From: an uncultured Collinsella sp. | GTDB taxonomy: Bacteria; Actinomycetota; Coriobacteriia; Coriobacteriales; Coriobacteriaceae | Length of the DNA stretch: 64,000 nt | Assembly (NCBI GenBank): GCA_900542125.1 | Contig: UQMO01000001.1 | Coordinates: 8,921-72,920 of the forward strand | Direction of reading: 5' to 3' | Part shown: piece by piece, positions 34,805-43,937 of the stretch | Layout: each line of letters opens with the position of its first letter | Numbering within the stretch: position 1 is the stretch's first letter | The notes under the pieces: model-generated | The model's database searches: none | Seen by the model: only the letters and a program-made list of their open reading frames with translations | What the model was told of the DNA's origin: nothing | Position numbers and translations under genes: made by a program

Positions 34805-37800
34805 ATGAAAGCGAATTCAGAAAAAACTAAGCAGAGTAAAAAAGCGACGCGCCACGTACTGGCAGGCGTTTTGTGTGGAGCATCCGTTTTGAGCCTGGTA
34901 CTGTCGCTCGTCATGCCTCCGATCTCGCAGGCCATTGCCAACGATGCCCAGGCAGCTCCTACCGAGGAAACTGTAATGGGGGGGGGTTCCTCAAGTGAGT
35001 CTACTGGTGTAGACAACACTACCAACGGGGATACCGAAAACCAGAATAGCGACGAGGTCGACGGCGGCGAGGCCGACTCTTCAAATGGTGTTGAGCAGGG
35101 TCAGTCTGAGGATCAGCCTGAGGGCGAGTTGCAGGTCGAAGACGGCGAGTCGTCGGATGACGGCGCCGTTATGGCAGCTGCGGAAGGTGGGCAAACCGAA
35201 GCGGCGCCCGTCGAGATAAATAGCGCTGACGATTTGAAAAACAAGTTGGAGAATGCAAGCGGTGTCGCTAGCTTCAAGCTTATGAATGATGTCGATACCG
35301 GCGGGACAATCCAGCTTGGCAAGGACGGCAGCAAGATCACGCTGGATCTAAACGGTCACAAAATTAAACACGAGAGCTCGAGCCAGCCCCTGTTCAACAT
35401 TACGGGGGGCGCGACGTTAACCGTCATGGATAGTCAGCAAGCTGAAGTGGATGATCCAACGGGCGACAAATATGTATGCTCCGACAACACATTTAGCAAA
35501 AATGGCAACCTTGCCTCTGTGGCCCCTGATGAGACTTCTAATATTCCTACAAATCTCACCTACTATGTAACCGGATCGTCCGTAAATCCAGATGGCATTA
35601 GCACTACCGAGGCTCTTTATAAACATGAAGCTACCATCGGCGGCGCCATCGTGGCGTGCAATAGTAACGACAAATTGAAGCTCATCAATCTTTATGGCAC
35701 TAATGGTAAGGGCGGTACGTTCAATCTTGAAAGTGGCGTGCTGACGCAAGGACAGGGCTGTAAAGTTGCCAACTTGGTCTACGCCGAGAACGGTTCTACC
35801 GTCAATATGAGCGGTGGCTACGTTTGCGGTGCCTCTACGGGAACCTCGGGCACCGGCGCTGGCATTATGGTGTCTAATGAAAAGGGTGCTGCTTCGACCC
35901 TTAATCTAACCGGTGGCGTTATCGCAGGTAACTACGCTCCCAATGGCGGCGGCGTGTACGCTAAGGGCTCAATGGTCAACGTGGATGGCAGCATTATCTC
36001 CGGCAACGGTACGTTTGGTAGCCAGTCTGGCTACGGCGCAGGTATCTGTGCGTTCGAATCAACCGTTAACGTTACGAGCGGCTACATCACCAATAACAAG
36101 TATCAGTTCTACCAAGATACCGATTCGACTAATTGGGTGCACAAGGGCGGCGGTTGCCACGGTGGTGGTGGTATTGCTGCTTTTAATGGCGGTAGCCTGA
36201 AGATTAACGGTGGCTACATCACCGGTAACTATTCTGCCGAGGCCGGTGGCGGTATTTATGCTGGCGCTTGGAAGCAGGCTCTTTCCACGTTTACGTTCTC
36301 TGGTGGAACCATCGCCAGCAATGTGGCGCAAAACTCAGAGGGTGGCGGTATCCGCATTGCTGCGCCTACCGTTGGTGTGTTTGAAGTTGCGAATGGTTCA
36401 CACGCTTATATCACCAACAATACGACCAATACCACTAATGACTGGGGCGGTGGCGGCGTGTTCGTCCAGGGCGGCAACAGTGATGAAAACGTTAATTCAG
36501 CGACTCTTAAGATTTACAACGCGCTGATTACTAACAATTCGGCCGAGGGCTATGGCGGTGGCTTCGCTGCCTGCCCGACCGGCAAAACGGCTATTACCGA
36601 TACCAATGGTATTGCGATTTTCGGAAACCGCGATGAAAACGGCGCCCACCTATCGGGTGGTACTAATGGTAAGAATGAAGATCAGCCCACAACCGTTAAG
36701 GGCGGCGAAATCACTGATACCTTCAAGCAAAACGGCCATAAGGATCTATTCCTGATTCGCAAGTCAGATAATAGCGACTACATCGCTGCCGTAACTGGTC
36801 AGATGCTTGGTGGCGGCGCTGCCAACTGGAGGGGCACGATCGACGGTCAGCCGCCTACGACCATCGGCAAGTACGAGGGCGCCCAGGCTAAGTACATGAT
36901 TGGCCTCGATGCAGATCCTTCCGATGGTGATCAAGGGCTTGCCCGTGATAATGCCACGCTCTTCATCACGGGCAACAAATCCAACATCCACGGCGGCGGC
37001 ATCATGACCAACGGCGACGTTGTCGCTGGTTCCACCATGCAGGTGAGCGTGTACCCCAAGATGAAGCTCAATGGCACTAAGGCGCTAATGGGTCGTGCGC
37101 TTAAAGACGGAGAGTTCAAGTTCCAGCTGCTCAAACAGGGTACAAACAAGCAGGATCCCTCGTTTGCCGATCACAAGCTGCGACTCAATGGCTGCACAAA
37201 AGTTGGCAATGGGGTCACGAATGATGGCGGCGGCAACTTTGCCTTTAATCTGGGCGAGGTCTATTCCGATGACTCGATCGTCTACTACCTCGTTGAGGAC
37301 CCCGGTGACAATCCCGTTTCTGGCGTGACTTGCGACGAGACTATCTACAAGATAGATCCTAAGGTCGTAAAGGATGAAAAAAAGTCGCATAAGGTGCTTG
37401 ATATCGAGTACACGTACTATACGGTCAGTAGTGTGGCAATCACCACAATCGCCGCTAATGGTACTACGTCTGTTGCTACGGTTTATCCAATACCCGAAGG
37501 TGACGTTGCAAACGTCGCGCTAACAAGCTCAAAGACTTTCACCAACACATACACGCCGTACGACTCCAAGGGTTCCTGGACTCCGGCGGCTACGAAGGTT
37601 GTCAAGGGTGGCGAGATGAAGAAGTTTACGCTTCAGCTCGCGACCGACAAGGAGTTCACGAGCATCGTCAACGATAAGTCGACCAAGGCTGACGGCTCCA
37701 AGTCCCAGACCTTGGACTTCGACGAGATTGAGTACAAACTCAATCAACTCGAAAAGCTCGAATCTGACCCTACCGGTCGTGGTGCAAGCAAGACCTTCAC

Positions 37801-38155
37801 CTATTACGTCCGTGAACAGCGGCCGACGACGCCGTTCACGAACTACGAGTATGACCAGTCGGTCTATCAAATTACGGTCAAGGCGGCTGATAACTCTAAA
37901 GGCAAGATAGACATCTCTGCAACCTACAAGCAGATTCAAGATCGTAATGGTAATCTGGTGACCGACGACACTGAGCATACGTTCACCGACTCCACCCCCA
38001 CCTTCACTAACACCTACTCCACCACGTTGCCCCTTTCTGGTATGTCGGGCGTCACTCTGACGTACCTTGCCGGCGCGGCGGTGCTTTGCGTTGCTGCGGC
38101 CTGGATGCACATTCGTCGCAAGGCGAATGCGAAGGGAGGCGAGCGTCGTGAATAA
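34805..38155 (+). CDS. Large LPxTG-type surface adhesin of the pilus operon
   Basis: A 1116-residue cell-wall protein. It has a signal peptide (about 15-50), an acidic Ser/Thr/Asp-rich stalk (60-130), and a long beta-helix-like region of Gly/Asn repeats (about 210-690, for example GGVIAGNYAPNGGGVY and GGYITGNYSAEAGGGI). Two Spy0128/FctA-like isopeptide domains follow (about 740-900 and 920-1070, with FTNTYTPYDSKGSW and FTNTYSTTLPLSG). The sorting signal is LPLSG (1075-1079), a membrane helix and RRK. It is probably the tip or main adhesin. A run of nine G at 34978-34986 (codons 58-61) could make expression phase-variable. It overlaps the next gene by 8 bp. Confidence 0.9.
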   Translation: MKANSEKTKQSKKATRHVLAGVLCGASVLSLVLSLVMPPISQAIANDAQAAPTEETVMGGGSSSESTGVDNTTNGDTENQNSDEVDGGEADSSNGVEQGQSEDQPEGELQVEDGESSDDGAVMAAAEGGQTEAAPVEINSADDLKNKLENASGVASFKLMNDVDTGGTIQLGKDGSKITLDLNGHKIKHESSSQPLFNITGGATLTVMDSQQAEVDDPTGDKYVCSDNTFSKNGNLASVAPDETSNIPTNLTYYVTGSSVNPDGISTTEALYKHEATIGGAIVACNSNDKLKLINLYGTNGKGGTFNLESGVLTQGQGCKVANLVYAENGSTVNMSGGYVCGASTGTSGTGAGIMVSNEKGAASTLNLTGGVIAGNYAPNGGGVYAKGSMVNVDGSIISGNGTFGSQSGYGAGICAFESTVNVTSGYITNNKYQFYQDTDSTNWVHKGGGCHGGGGIAAFNGGSLKINGGYITGNYSAEAGGGIYAGAWKQALSTFTFSGGTIASNVAQNSEGGGIRIAAPTVGVFEVANGSHAYITNNTTNTTNDWGGGGVFVQGGNSDENVNSATLKIYNALITNNSAEGYGGGFAACPTGKTAITDTNGIAIFGNRDENGAHLSGGTNGKNEDQPTTVKGGEITDTFKQNGHKDLFLIRKSDNSDYIAAVTGQMLGGGAANWRGTIDGQPPTTIGKYEGAQAKYMIGLDADPSDGDQGLARDNATLFITGNKSNIHGGGIMTNGDVVAGSTMQVSVYPKMKLNGTKALMGRALKDGEFKFQLLKQGTNKQDPSFADHKLRLNGCTKVGNGVTNDGGGNFAFNLGEVYSDDSIVYYLVEDPGDNPVSGVTCDETIYKIDPKVVKDEKKSHKVLDIEYTYYTVSSVAITTIAANGTTSVATVYPIPEGDVANVALTSSKTFTNTYTPYDSKGSWTPAATKVVKGGEMKKFTLQLATDKEFTSIVNDKSTKADGSKSQTLDFDEIEYKLNQLEKLESDPTGRGASKTFTYYVREQRPTTPFTNYEYDQSVYQITVKAADNSKGKIDISATYKQIQDRNGNLVTDDTEHTFTDSTPTFTNTYSTTLPLSGMSGVTLTYLAGAAVLCVAAAWMHIRRKANAKGGERRE
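34978..34986 (+). repeat. Poly-G tract (9 G) inside the adhesin reading frame
   Basis: ATGGGGGGGGGTTCC encodes Met-Gly-Gly-Gly-Ser just after the signal peptide. Loss or gain of one G would shift the frame and stop the protein early. Confidence 0.9.
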
Positions 38156-39815
38156 GAAAGTTTGCTCCTTCCCGATCTTGTTTGCGCTGCTTGCCCTCCT
38201 GATCGGCACCTGCGCGGTTGTGTTCCCCGCATCCGCGCAGGCCGCGCCGACCTCGACCGGTTCCATCACGGTGAGCGGCACCGTGGCGAGCAGCTACGAC
38301 GCCTACCAGATCTTTAGCGCCAACGTCGTCGACGGCGACAACGACGCCAAGATCGCCACCGACCTCGCCTGGGCAAGCGACGCCGTGCGCGACGCCGCGC
38401 TGCCTGTGCTGCACAGCGCCGGCATGCCCAATTCCCAGACCACCGCGCAGGAAGCTGCCGAGTGGCTCAACACCGATTCTCACCTTACGAGTGCGCTGAG
38501 CGCACAGCTCGCTCGTTCCCTCCAGAGCTCTGGCCCCGTGCCCGTGGTCCTCAACGCGAACACGGCGGCCGAGCTGCCCTGCGGCTACTGGCTCATCGTC
38601 GCCGACGACGACGCCATTTCCCAGAACGAGGCCGGCACCGCGCCGATCATGGCCCTGGTGGGCGGCAGCGCCGTCACCGTCAAGCCCAAGGCCGCGACCC
38701 CCAAGGTCGCCAAGCACGTGCTGGAGGACAGCACCGCCGCCTGGCAGAAGGCCGCCGATGCCACGATCGCCGACGACCTGTACTGGCGCCTCTCTGCCAC
38801 GGTCCCCGCGGGGCTCACCGCCTACGACACCTATACGGTGTGGTTCGTCGACACCATGAGCGCGGGGCTCGACCCCTCCAAGGTGGCCGCGAGCATGCAT
38901 GTGTACGTGGCGGCGGGCGCGGACGGTGGCTTTGACGCCGTCTCGGCCGGTAAGGACGGCCGCGCCGGCACCGAGCCCGCGAAGGGTTGGACCGACATCA
39001 CGTCCCAGTGCGCCACCAAGGTGGCGGCGGACGGAACCTTCACCGTGCGCACCGGCGACCTCATCGCCGCGCTCGGCGGGGCCGACGCCTTCACCGCGGG
39101 CGCCCGCGTGGTCGCCGTGTACAACGCGCCGCTCAACAGCGCGTGCAACCACGGCATCGCGAAGGGCAACGCCAACGAGGTCTACCTACGCTACCCGCGC
39201 TCTCCCTTTGCCGACCAGTCCGGCGACGCCGGCTTCACCCGCACGCCGAGCGACGACGCGTGCGCCTACACCTGGGATCTCGCGCTCACCAAGCGCGGCA
39301 GCGACGGCGACAAGCCGCTTGCCGGGGCGGTCCTGAGCATCGCCGACGACCGCGGTCGCACGCTGGCGGCCGACGGCACGTGGGATGCGGATGGCAAGGC
39401 CACCGTCACCACGGGCGAGGACGGCCGCGTGACCGTCTCGGGCGTGGACTCGGGCAAGCTGGAGGTCCGCGAGCTCAAGGCGCCCAAGGGCTACACCGCC
39501 TTTGAGGGTACGCGCTCCGTGACGGTTAAGGCCGAGGGCCTGGACGTCGACCAGGTGGCCGCCGCCAAGCCCAAGCTCACCATCACGGCCGAGTTGCCCC
39601 TGCGCGCCGACAGCGCGGACGGGTCGACGGGCAGCCTGGAGGCGTCGCTCATCAACACGCCCACCGGCACACCCCCTAGCATTACCACCGGAGGCTTTAT
39701 GCCCTCGACTGGCGATATGGCAATGTACGCCGCGGCCGCCGCAGCGGTCGCCGGAGCCGCGCTCATCGTGGTCGCGCTCCTGGTCAAGCGGGGAGGTGGC
39801 AGCCATAAAGAGTAG
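38148..39815 (+). CDS. Isopeptide-forming fimbrial protein with MPSTG sorting signal
   Basis: A 555-residue pilin, starting with GTG after GAAGGGAGG within the end of the adhesin gene. It has a signal peptide (1-32), an N-terminal pilin domain (SYDAYQIFSANVVDGDNDAK), a D2-type isopeptide domain (KHVLEDSTAAWQKAADATI to NEVYLRYPRSPF), and a SpaA/Cna-B-like domain with the E-box-like LEVRELKAPKGYTAF. The signal MPSTG (518-522), a helix and KR follow. Codon use is strongly GC-rich, unlike the AT-richer pilins on both sides, so the island is a mosaic. It is probably a minor or basal pilin. Confidence 0.88.
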   Translation: MNKKVCSFPILFALLALLIGTCAVVFPASAQAAPTSTGSITVSGTVASSYDAYQIFSANVVDGDNDAKIATDLAWASDAVRDAALPVLHSAGMPNSQTTAQEAAEWLNTDSHLTSALSAQLARSLQSSGPVPVVLNANTAAELPCGYWLIVADDDAISQNEAGTAPIMALVGGSAVTVKPKAATPKVAKHVLEDSTAAWQKAADATIADDLYWRLSATVPAGLTAYDTYTVWFVDTMSAGLDPSKVAASMHVYVAAGADGGFDAVSAGKDGRAGTEPAKGWTDITSQCATKVAADGTFTVRTGDLIAALGGADAFTAGARVVAVYNAPLNSACNHGIAKGNANEVYLRYPRSPFADQSGDAGFTRTPSDDACAYTWDLALTKRGSDGDKPLAGAVLSIADDRGRTLAADGTWDADGKATVTTGEDGRVTVSGVDSGKLEVRELKAPKGYTAFEGTRSVTVKAEGLDVDQVAAAKPKLTITAELPLRADSADGSTGSLEASLINTPTGTPPSITTGGFMPSTGDMAMYAAAAAAVAGAALIVVALLVKRGGGSHKE

Positions 39816-39923
39816 CTGGCAGCCCCACAGAGAGCGGGGCGAGACGTAGCAAAGTAGATGCTAAGACACAGACAGATGATGACCGATCGAATGAGAATCA
39901 AACGGAAAACGGAGGAAAAGAAG

Positions 39924-41666
39924 ATGAGCATGAGCAAGAACATCGCACGCCTGGCAGTAACCGCCGGCCTCACAGCAGCGCTGAGCTTCGGCGGCGTGAT
40001 GGCCCCGGTGACCATGGCGTTTGCTGAGGAAGCGACTACTACGACCAATAGCATCACGATCAAAAAGAACAACGATAATGGCAGCGTGAAGTACAAGGCC
40101 TACCAGATTTTCGAGGCCGATGTCGTGGATGAGAGCGGCAAGACTGACAAGGTCGTTTCGAATGTTAAGTGGGCAACTGGCGTTAATGACATGACGCAAA
40201 AAGCCATTATTAGGGCCATCAACGACTATAATAAAGATGAAGCAGACGATCTGACAACCGATGCCAGCCCGCAGGATGTTGCCAATTGGCTGACTGCCAA
40301 CATTACCGGGACCACAAACACGACGGTTCTCAAAGACACCGATTTGCTCAATACGCTTGCTGGACTGGTTGCGAAGAATGTCAATCCGACTAACCCGACG
40401 GGCGTTGGAGAGGCTTCGTTTGGGGCGGGTACCAAGGTTTCTTTCGATAAATCTGGTTATTACCTGTTTCTGACTGACGCGGACACTTTGGCTTCGGATA
40501 AGTCGACGACCGGAAGCAAGAATACTGCCACTTCGCCGATTTATGCCGTCGTGGGCGCCGGCGATGTAGAGGTTACCGAGAAGACCAGTATCCCTACGGT
40601 CAATAAACAGGTTCTCGATGATACTGCCGGGAAAGGTAGCTGGAAGAACGTGGGCGACGCCTGGATTGGCCAGGTAATCGACTATAAGTTGACCGGTACT
40701 GTTGCGAGCAATATTGCCTCGTATGATGAGTACAAGTATAAGTTCCAGGACCATCTCTCTGTTGGACTGGACGCCGACTTGAGTACCGTTAAAGTTACTA
40801 TTGGCGGTATTACCATCCCTCGTGTAGATGATTCTCAGCCCGCAAATGGCTATACGGCAAGTCTTACGGAAACCCGGGACGATTCCGGGAAATCTACGGG
40901 CCATGATCTGACGATTTCCTTCGCTAACCTCAAGGCTGCTGCGGAGGCCAAAGGTGTTACACTCAATGAGAATTCCGAGGTCGTTGTGGAATACAAAGCA
41001 ACGCTGACTGAGAAGGCTGAATATACTGCCGCCGGTAACACCAATGAGGTTAAGCTTGTCTATTCTAATAACCCCATGGTTGACGGTACTGGCACCTCCA
41101 CGCCGAAGCGAGTTACTGACCATGTCTTCCGCCTGGATGTGACCAAGGTCGAAAAGGATAACGAGGGCCAAAAACTTCAAGCTACCTTCCAAGTTAAAAT
41201 GACCAAAGAGGGAAATACTCCGCTTGAGACCAAAAAGTGGCTGACCCAAACTGGCGGCATTACCGACGAAGAGGAAAAGGCCGGAAAATTCACGACCAGC
41301 AAGGGCACTGACAAGATTTATATCCCTGGTCTTGTTGCAGGAACGTATGAGATTACCGAATGCAATACTCCTGCTGGTTACAACACCCTTGCTCCGTTTA
41401 CCATTACGGTGGATCCGACATACGACGATAACGGCAATCTGAAGACTCTCGATGTGACGTCCAGCGATACCGTTATGGTTACCCCCAAGAATACAAACGA
41501 CGCGACCATCCCCGTCACCATTCGGAACAAGAAGGGCTCTGGCCTTCCTCTCACCGGTCTCAACGGCGTGACCTTCACTTGGATTGCTGGTGGTGCGGTG
41601 CTGTGCATTGGCGTGGCGCACCTCATCCGCAGCCGTAAGCGGGCTGAGGAGTCCGAGCAGGAGTAA
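39924..41666 (+). CDS. Major pilin-like isopeptide protein with LPLTG sorting signal
   Basis: A 580-residue pilin with a signal peptide (1-35), an N-terminal domain containing SVKYKAYQIFEADVVDESGK (the pilin Lys region), a D2 domain (NKQVLDDTAGKGSWKNVGDA to NEVKLVYSNNP) and a Cna-B domain (FRLDVTKVEKDNEGQKLQ, with TYEITECNTPAGYNT as E box). The sorting signal LPLTG (541-545) is followed by a helix and RSRKR. This layout matches polymerising backbone pilins of class C sortase loci. The ribosome site is GGAGGAAAAG. It is 108 bp from the upstream pilin and followed by a terminator. Confidence 0.9.
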   Translation: MSMSKNIARLAVTAGLTAALSFGGVMAPVTMAFAEEATTTTNSITIKKNNDNGSVKYKAYQIFEADVVDESGKTDKVVSNVKWATGVNDMTQKAIIRAINDYNKDEADDLTTDASPQDVANWLTANITGTTNTTVLKDTDLLNTLAGLVAKNVNPTNPTGVGEASFGAGTKVSFDKSGYYLFLTDADTLASDKSTTGSKNTATSPIYAVVGAGDVEVTEKTSIPTVNKQVLDDTAGKGSWKNVGDAWIGQVIDYKLTGTVASNIASYDEYKYKFQDHLSVGLDADLSTVKVTIGGITIPRVDDSQPANGYTASLTETRDDSGKSTGHDLTISFANLKAAAEAKGVTLNENSEVVVEYKATLTEKAEYTAAGNTNEVKLVYSNNPMVDGTGTSTPKRVTDHVFRLDVTKVEKDNEGQKLQATFQVKMTKEGNTPLETKKWLTQTGGITDEEEKAGKFTTSKGTDKIYIPGLVAGTYEITECNTPAGYNTLAPFTITVDPTYDDNGNLKTLDVTSSDTVMVTPKNTNDATIPVTIRNKKGSGLPLTGLNGVTFTWIAGGAVLCIGVAHLIRSRKRAEESEQE

Positions 41667-41766
41667 CGCTCGCCCACCCATCCCCTTGGCAGGTGGGATG
41701 TGATGGCCATGAGACTTGCGGACACTTTTCTCGTCCATCCACGTTCTTGCTTTGCCATTCTCTTTT

Positions 41767-41803
41767 CGGGGCAGACTCCGCACTGGAGTCTGCCCCGTTT
41801 TTT
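41767..41803 (+). terminator. Terminator after the major pilin gene
   Basis: CGGGGCAGACTCC (41767-41779), loop GCACT, GGAGTCTGCCCCG (41785-41797), then TTTTTT. A perfect 13-bp stem. The remainder of the 300-bp gap 41667-41969 shows no other structure. Confidence 0.92.
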
Positions 41804-41969
41804 GGGAGAACGCAGCCAGGCTCCATTGCCGATGGATCGAGCGTATGAATATCGAACAGATGTTTGCAATTATTGCGTTTACCAGCTGCGGGTGCATACG
41901 CTCGCAGTAAAATGGCCTTGCGACGCATCCCGTGCGCGGGCGGCCGACGACTCGATCGGAGGTCCCCAA

Positions 41970-42122
41970 ATGCTGAAATTCCTTAACGCGCTCGCCGCCC
42001 TCGCGGCGGTGGGCACGTTCGTCATCGCGTTTCTTGACTCGTATGAGGTTCGGTTTAAGGTCCGTAGGCGCACGCGCGGTGCGGACGGTAGAAGGCATTT
42101 GCGCCACAACAAGCGCAAATAA
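41970..42122 (+). CDS. Small basic membrane protein (50 residues)
   Basis: The sequence starts MLKFLNALAALAAVGTFVIA, a single hydrophobic helix, and ends in a strongly basic tail (FKVRRRTRGADGRRHLRHNK). It has its own CGGAGG ribosome site 7 bp upstream and a hairpin after the stop (42124-42151). It is not recognised. Its place between the major pilin and the sortase suggests a helper of pilus assembly, though the hairpins on both sides make it a separate transcript. Confidence 0.6.
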   Translation: MLKFLNALAALAAVGTFVIAFLDSYEVRFKVRRRTRGADGRRHLRHNKRK

Positions 42123-42123
42123 G

Positions 42124-42154
42124 AATGCCCGGGGTTCGGAGCCCGGGCATTTAA
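42124..42154 (+). terminator. Hairpin after the small membrane protein
   Basis: AATGCCCGGG (42124-42133) and CCCGGGCATT (42142-42151), then TAAC. The T-run is short. A second hairpin, TCCCGAATC / GATTCGGGA, lies at 42228-42253. Confidence 0.65.
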
Positions 42155-42383
42155 CAAAACCAGAAAACTAGGCCGCCCGCGCTTTCGATCACTTACGCGG
42201 GATGCGTCGTTTCCTGTAGCTATTGTATCCCGAATCACTCTGTCGATTCGGGACATTTTGAAAACTCAAATGCTGACCTATGCCCGACCGGATAATGCAG
42301 TCTGGCTGCGTTGTCCGAGGTAGGGGCTCGCGAATCGGCTATTATTTGTTTAGACAACCTGAGCTATAGAGGAGTGACCGGCG

Positions 42384-43322
42384 ATGGTGCAGGGCGCCAA
42401 ACATATGAAGGGCAATAACACCGCGGATAACGGCGGCTCGAGCCCGCAGCCCAAACCTCAACCAAAGCCCAAACGCCGTCGCAAGCGACTGCCGCGCTGG
42501 GCCGACCGGCTCATCACCATCGTCATCATCCTTATTGGCGTGGGCCTTATGACCTGGCCGTGGATCTTGGACCGGCTCGAGGCCTCGGGCGTGTTCAACC
42601 AGATCAGCACCGTGTCCAGCACCGTGGACGCGCTGTCTGCCGAGGAGCGCGAGCGCATCCTGCTCCAGGCGCGTTCCTTTAACGAGCAACTGGCGGGCGA
42701 GGCCACCGAGCTTCCCGCCGACCAGATCGAGCCCTACGCCCAGCAGCTCATCTTTGACCGCGACCCCATGATGAGCTGGGTCGAGATCCCCTCCATCGAC
42801 GTGAGCATGCCCATCTACCACGGCACGAGCGAGGAAGTCCTTATGGCGGGCGTCGGCCACCTGGAGGGCACGAGCCTGCCGGTGGGCGGCACCTCGACGC
42901 ATTGCGTGCTCACCGCGCACTCGGGCATGCGCAACTTGAGCATGTTCGACGACATCCACTCGCTGGAGCCCGGCGACCTGGTGCTGCTGCACACCATGAA
43001 CAAGACGCTCGCCTACAAGATGGTGGACTCCGAGGTGGTGCTGCCCGAGGAGATGGAGTCGCTGACCATCGAGCCCGGCGCCGACAAGGTGACGCTCGTC
43101 ACCTGCACGCCCTACGGCGTGAACGACCATCGCCTGCTGGTGCATTGCGTGCGCACCAAGTACAGCAAGAAGGACGTCGACAAGCAAAAGTCGCTGGCCG
43201 GCCGCCACTGGGGCAAGCGCGAGTTTGCCGTGCTCATCGTGGTCGTAGCCATTGTGCTGTTGCTGCTGGACATCGTGATCCACGCGGTCCGCAAGCGCCG
43301 CAAGGCCAAGGCCTCGGCATAG
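42384..43322 (+). CDS. Class C sortase (pilus polymerase)
   Basis: Membrane transpeptidase that joins pilins through their LPxTG-like signals. The 312 residues have a basic Pro-rich N-terminus, a membrane helix (43-62), the catalytic domain with His179 (LTAHSG), Cys241 (TLVTC) and Arg250 (NDHR), and a second C-terminal helix (283-303) with a basic tail. Two membrane anchors are typical of class C. A DPMM sequence (127-130) may be the lid. The ribosome site is AGAGGAG. It is separated from the pilins by two hairpins and so may be transcribed on its own. Confidence 0.92.
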   Translation: MVQGAKHMKGNNTADNGGSSPQPKPQPKPKRRRKRLPRWADRLITIVIILIGVGLMTWPWILDRLEASGVFNQISTVSSTVDALSAEERERILLQARSFNEQLAGEATELPADQIEPYAQQLIFDRDPMMSWVEIPSIDVSMPIYHGTSEEVLMAGVGHLEGTSLPVGGTSTHCVLTAHSGMRNLSMFDDIHSLEPGDLVLLHTMNKTLAYKMVDSEVVLPEEMESLTIEPGADKVTLVTCTPYGVNDHRLLVHCVRTKYSKKDVDKQKSLAGRHWGKREFAVLIVVVAIVLLLLDIVIHAVRKRRKAKASA

Positions 43323-43336
43323 GACATCGTTCAGAC

Positions 43337-43369
43337 CCACCACAATGGGGACAGGCATCTTTGTGGTGG
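43337..43369. repeat. GGGGACAGG-family palindrome
   Basis: CCACCACAATGG (43337-43348) with ATCTTTGTGGTGG ending at 43369; it lies 15 bp after the sortase stop. Confidence 0.7.
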
Positions 43370-43380
43370 TCGGGGCTTCC

Positions 43381-43445
43381 AAACCATCACAACATTCGAT
43401 GAAAATCTCGATTTTGGTGAAAAGCGTCGAATGTTGTGATGGTTT
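43381..43445. repeat. Palindromic repeat family A, copy 4
   Basis: AAACCATCACAACATTCGA (43381-43399) and TCGAATGTTGTGATGGTTT (43427-43445), perfect 19-bp arms, with the centre in the same orientation as copy 3. As at 33.2 kb, it sits directly beside a GGGGACAGG palindrome. The rest of the 300-bp gap to gatC shows only the gatC promoter region. Confidence 0.9.
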
Positions 43446-43625
43446 TCGTTGCGGGCTGGATGGTTTTCGCTATGGACGGGCGGTTTCGCTGCAGAACCGC
43501 CAGCCCGCAGCCTGCCAACCGCCGTCCTCGTTACGTTTTCGCTGCATTTGGGTAAAGCGCCTGCTCCAAGCCGGCGCCGCCCTGTATACTAGAGCGGTTT
43601 AACTGTTATGCGGAAGGGAGCGCCT

Positions 43626-43937
43626 ATGGCACTCAGCGAGAAAGACGTGCGCGGCATCGCCGAGTACGCAAAGATCGCACTGACCGATGACGAGCTCACC
43701 CAGATGACGTCCTACCTGAACGACGCCGTCCAGATGCTCGAGCCCGTCTTGCAATATGACTTGCCCGACGTGGAGCCCACGTTCCATCCTATCGGAAGCC
43801 TGTCCAACGTGATGGGCGACGACCTGCGCGAGCCCGAGCGCGACCTGCCGCTCGACGTTGCGCTCGAAAACGCCGGCAGCGCGCGCGACCGCTACTTCCG
43901 CGTGCCGTCCATTTTGGGAGAGGGGGAGAGCGAGTAA
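43626..43937 (+). CDS. gatC: Asp-tRNA(Asn)/Glu-tRNA(Gln) amidotransferase subunit C
   Basis: The small subunit that wraps around GatA and GatB. The 103 residues show the family start (MALSEKDVRGIAEYAKIALTDDEL) and the C-terminal PTFHPIGSLSNVMGDDLREP and FRVPSIL ending. The ATG after GGAAGGGAG was chosen. The stop overlaps the gatA start (TAATG). It is first gene of gatCAB. Confidence 0.92.
   Translation: MALSEKDVRGIAEYAKIALTDDELTQMTSYLNDAVQMLEPVLQYDLPDVEPTFHPIGSLSNVMGDDLREPERDLPLDVALENAGSARDRYFRVPSILGEGESE

Noticed and set aside
34805..34986. The G-tract as a sequencing error
   Set aside because: The frame is open across it as given and the protein has a proper signal before and domains after; the length may still vary in reads.
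39861..42107. A 748-codon minus-strand frame across the major pilin and its flank
   Set aside because: It reads through a clear terminator and the pilin gene in reverse; no start signal and no domain.
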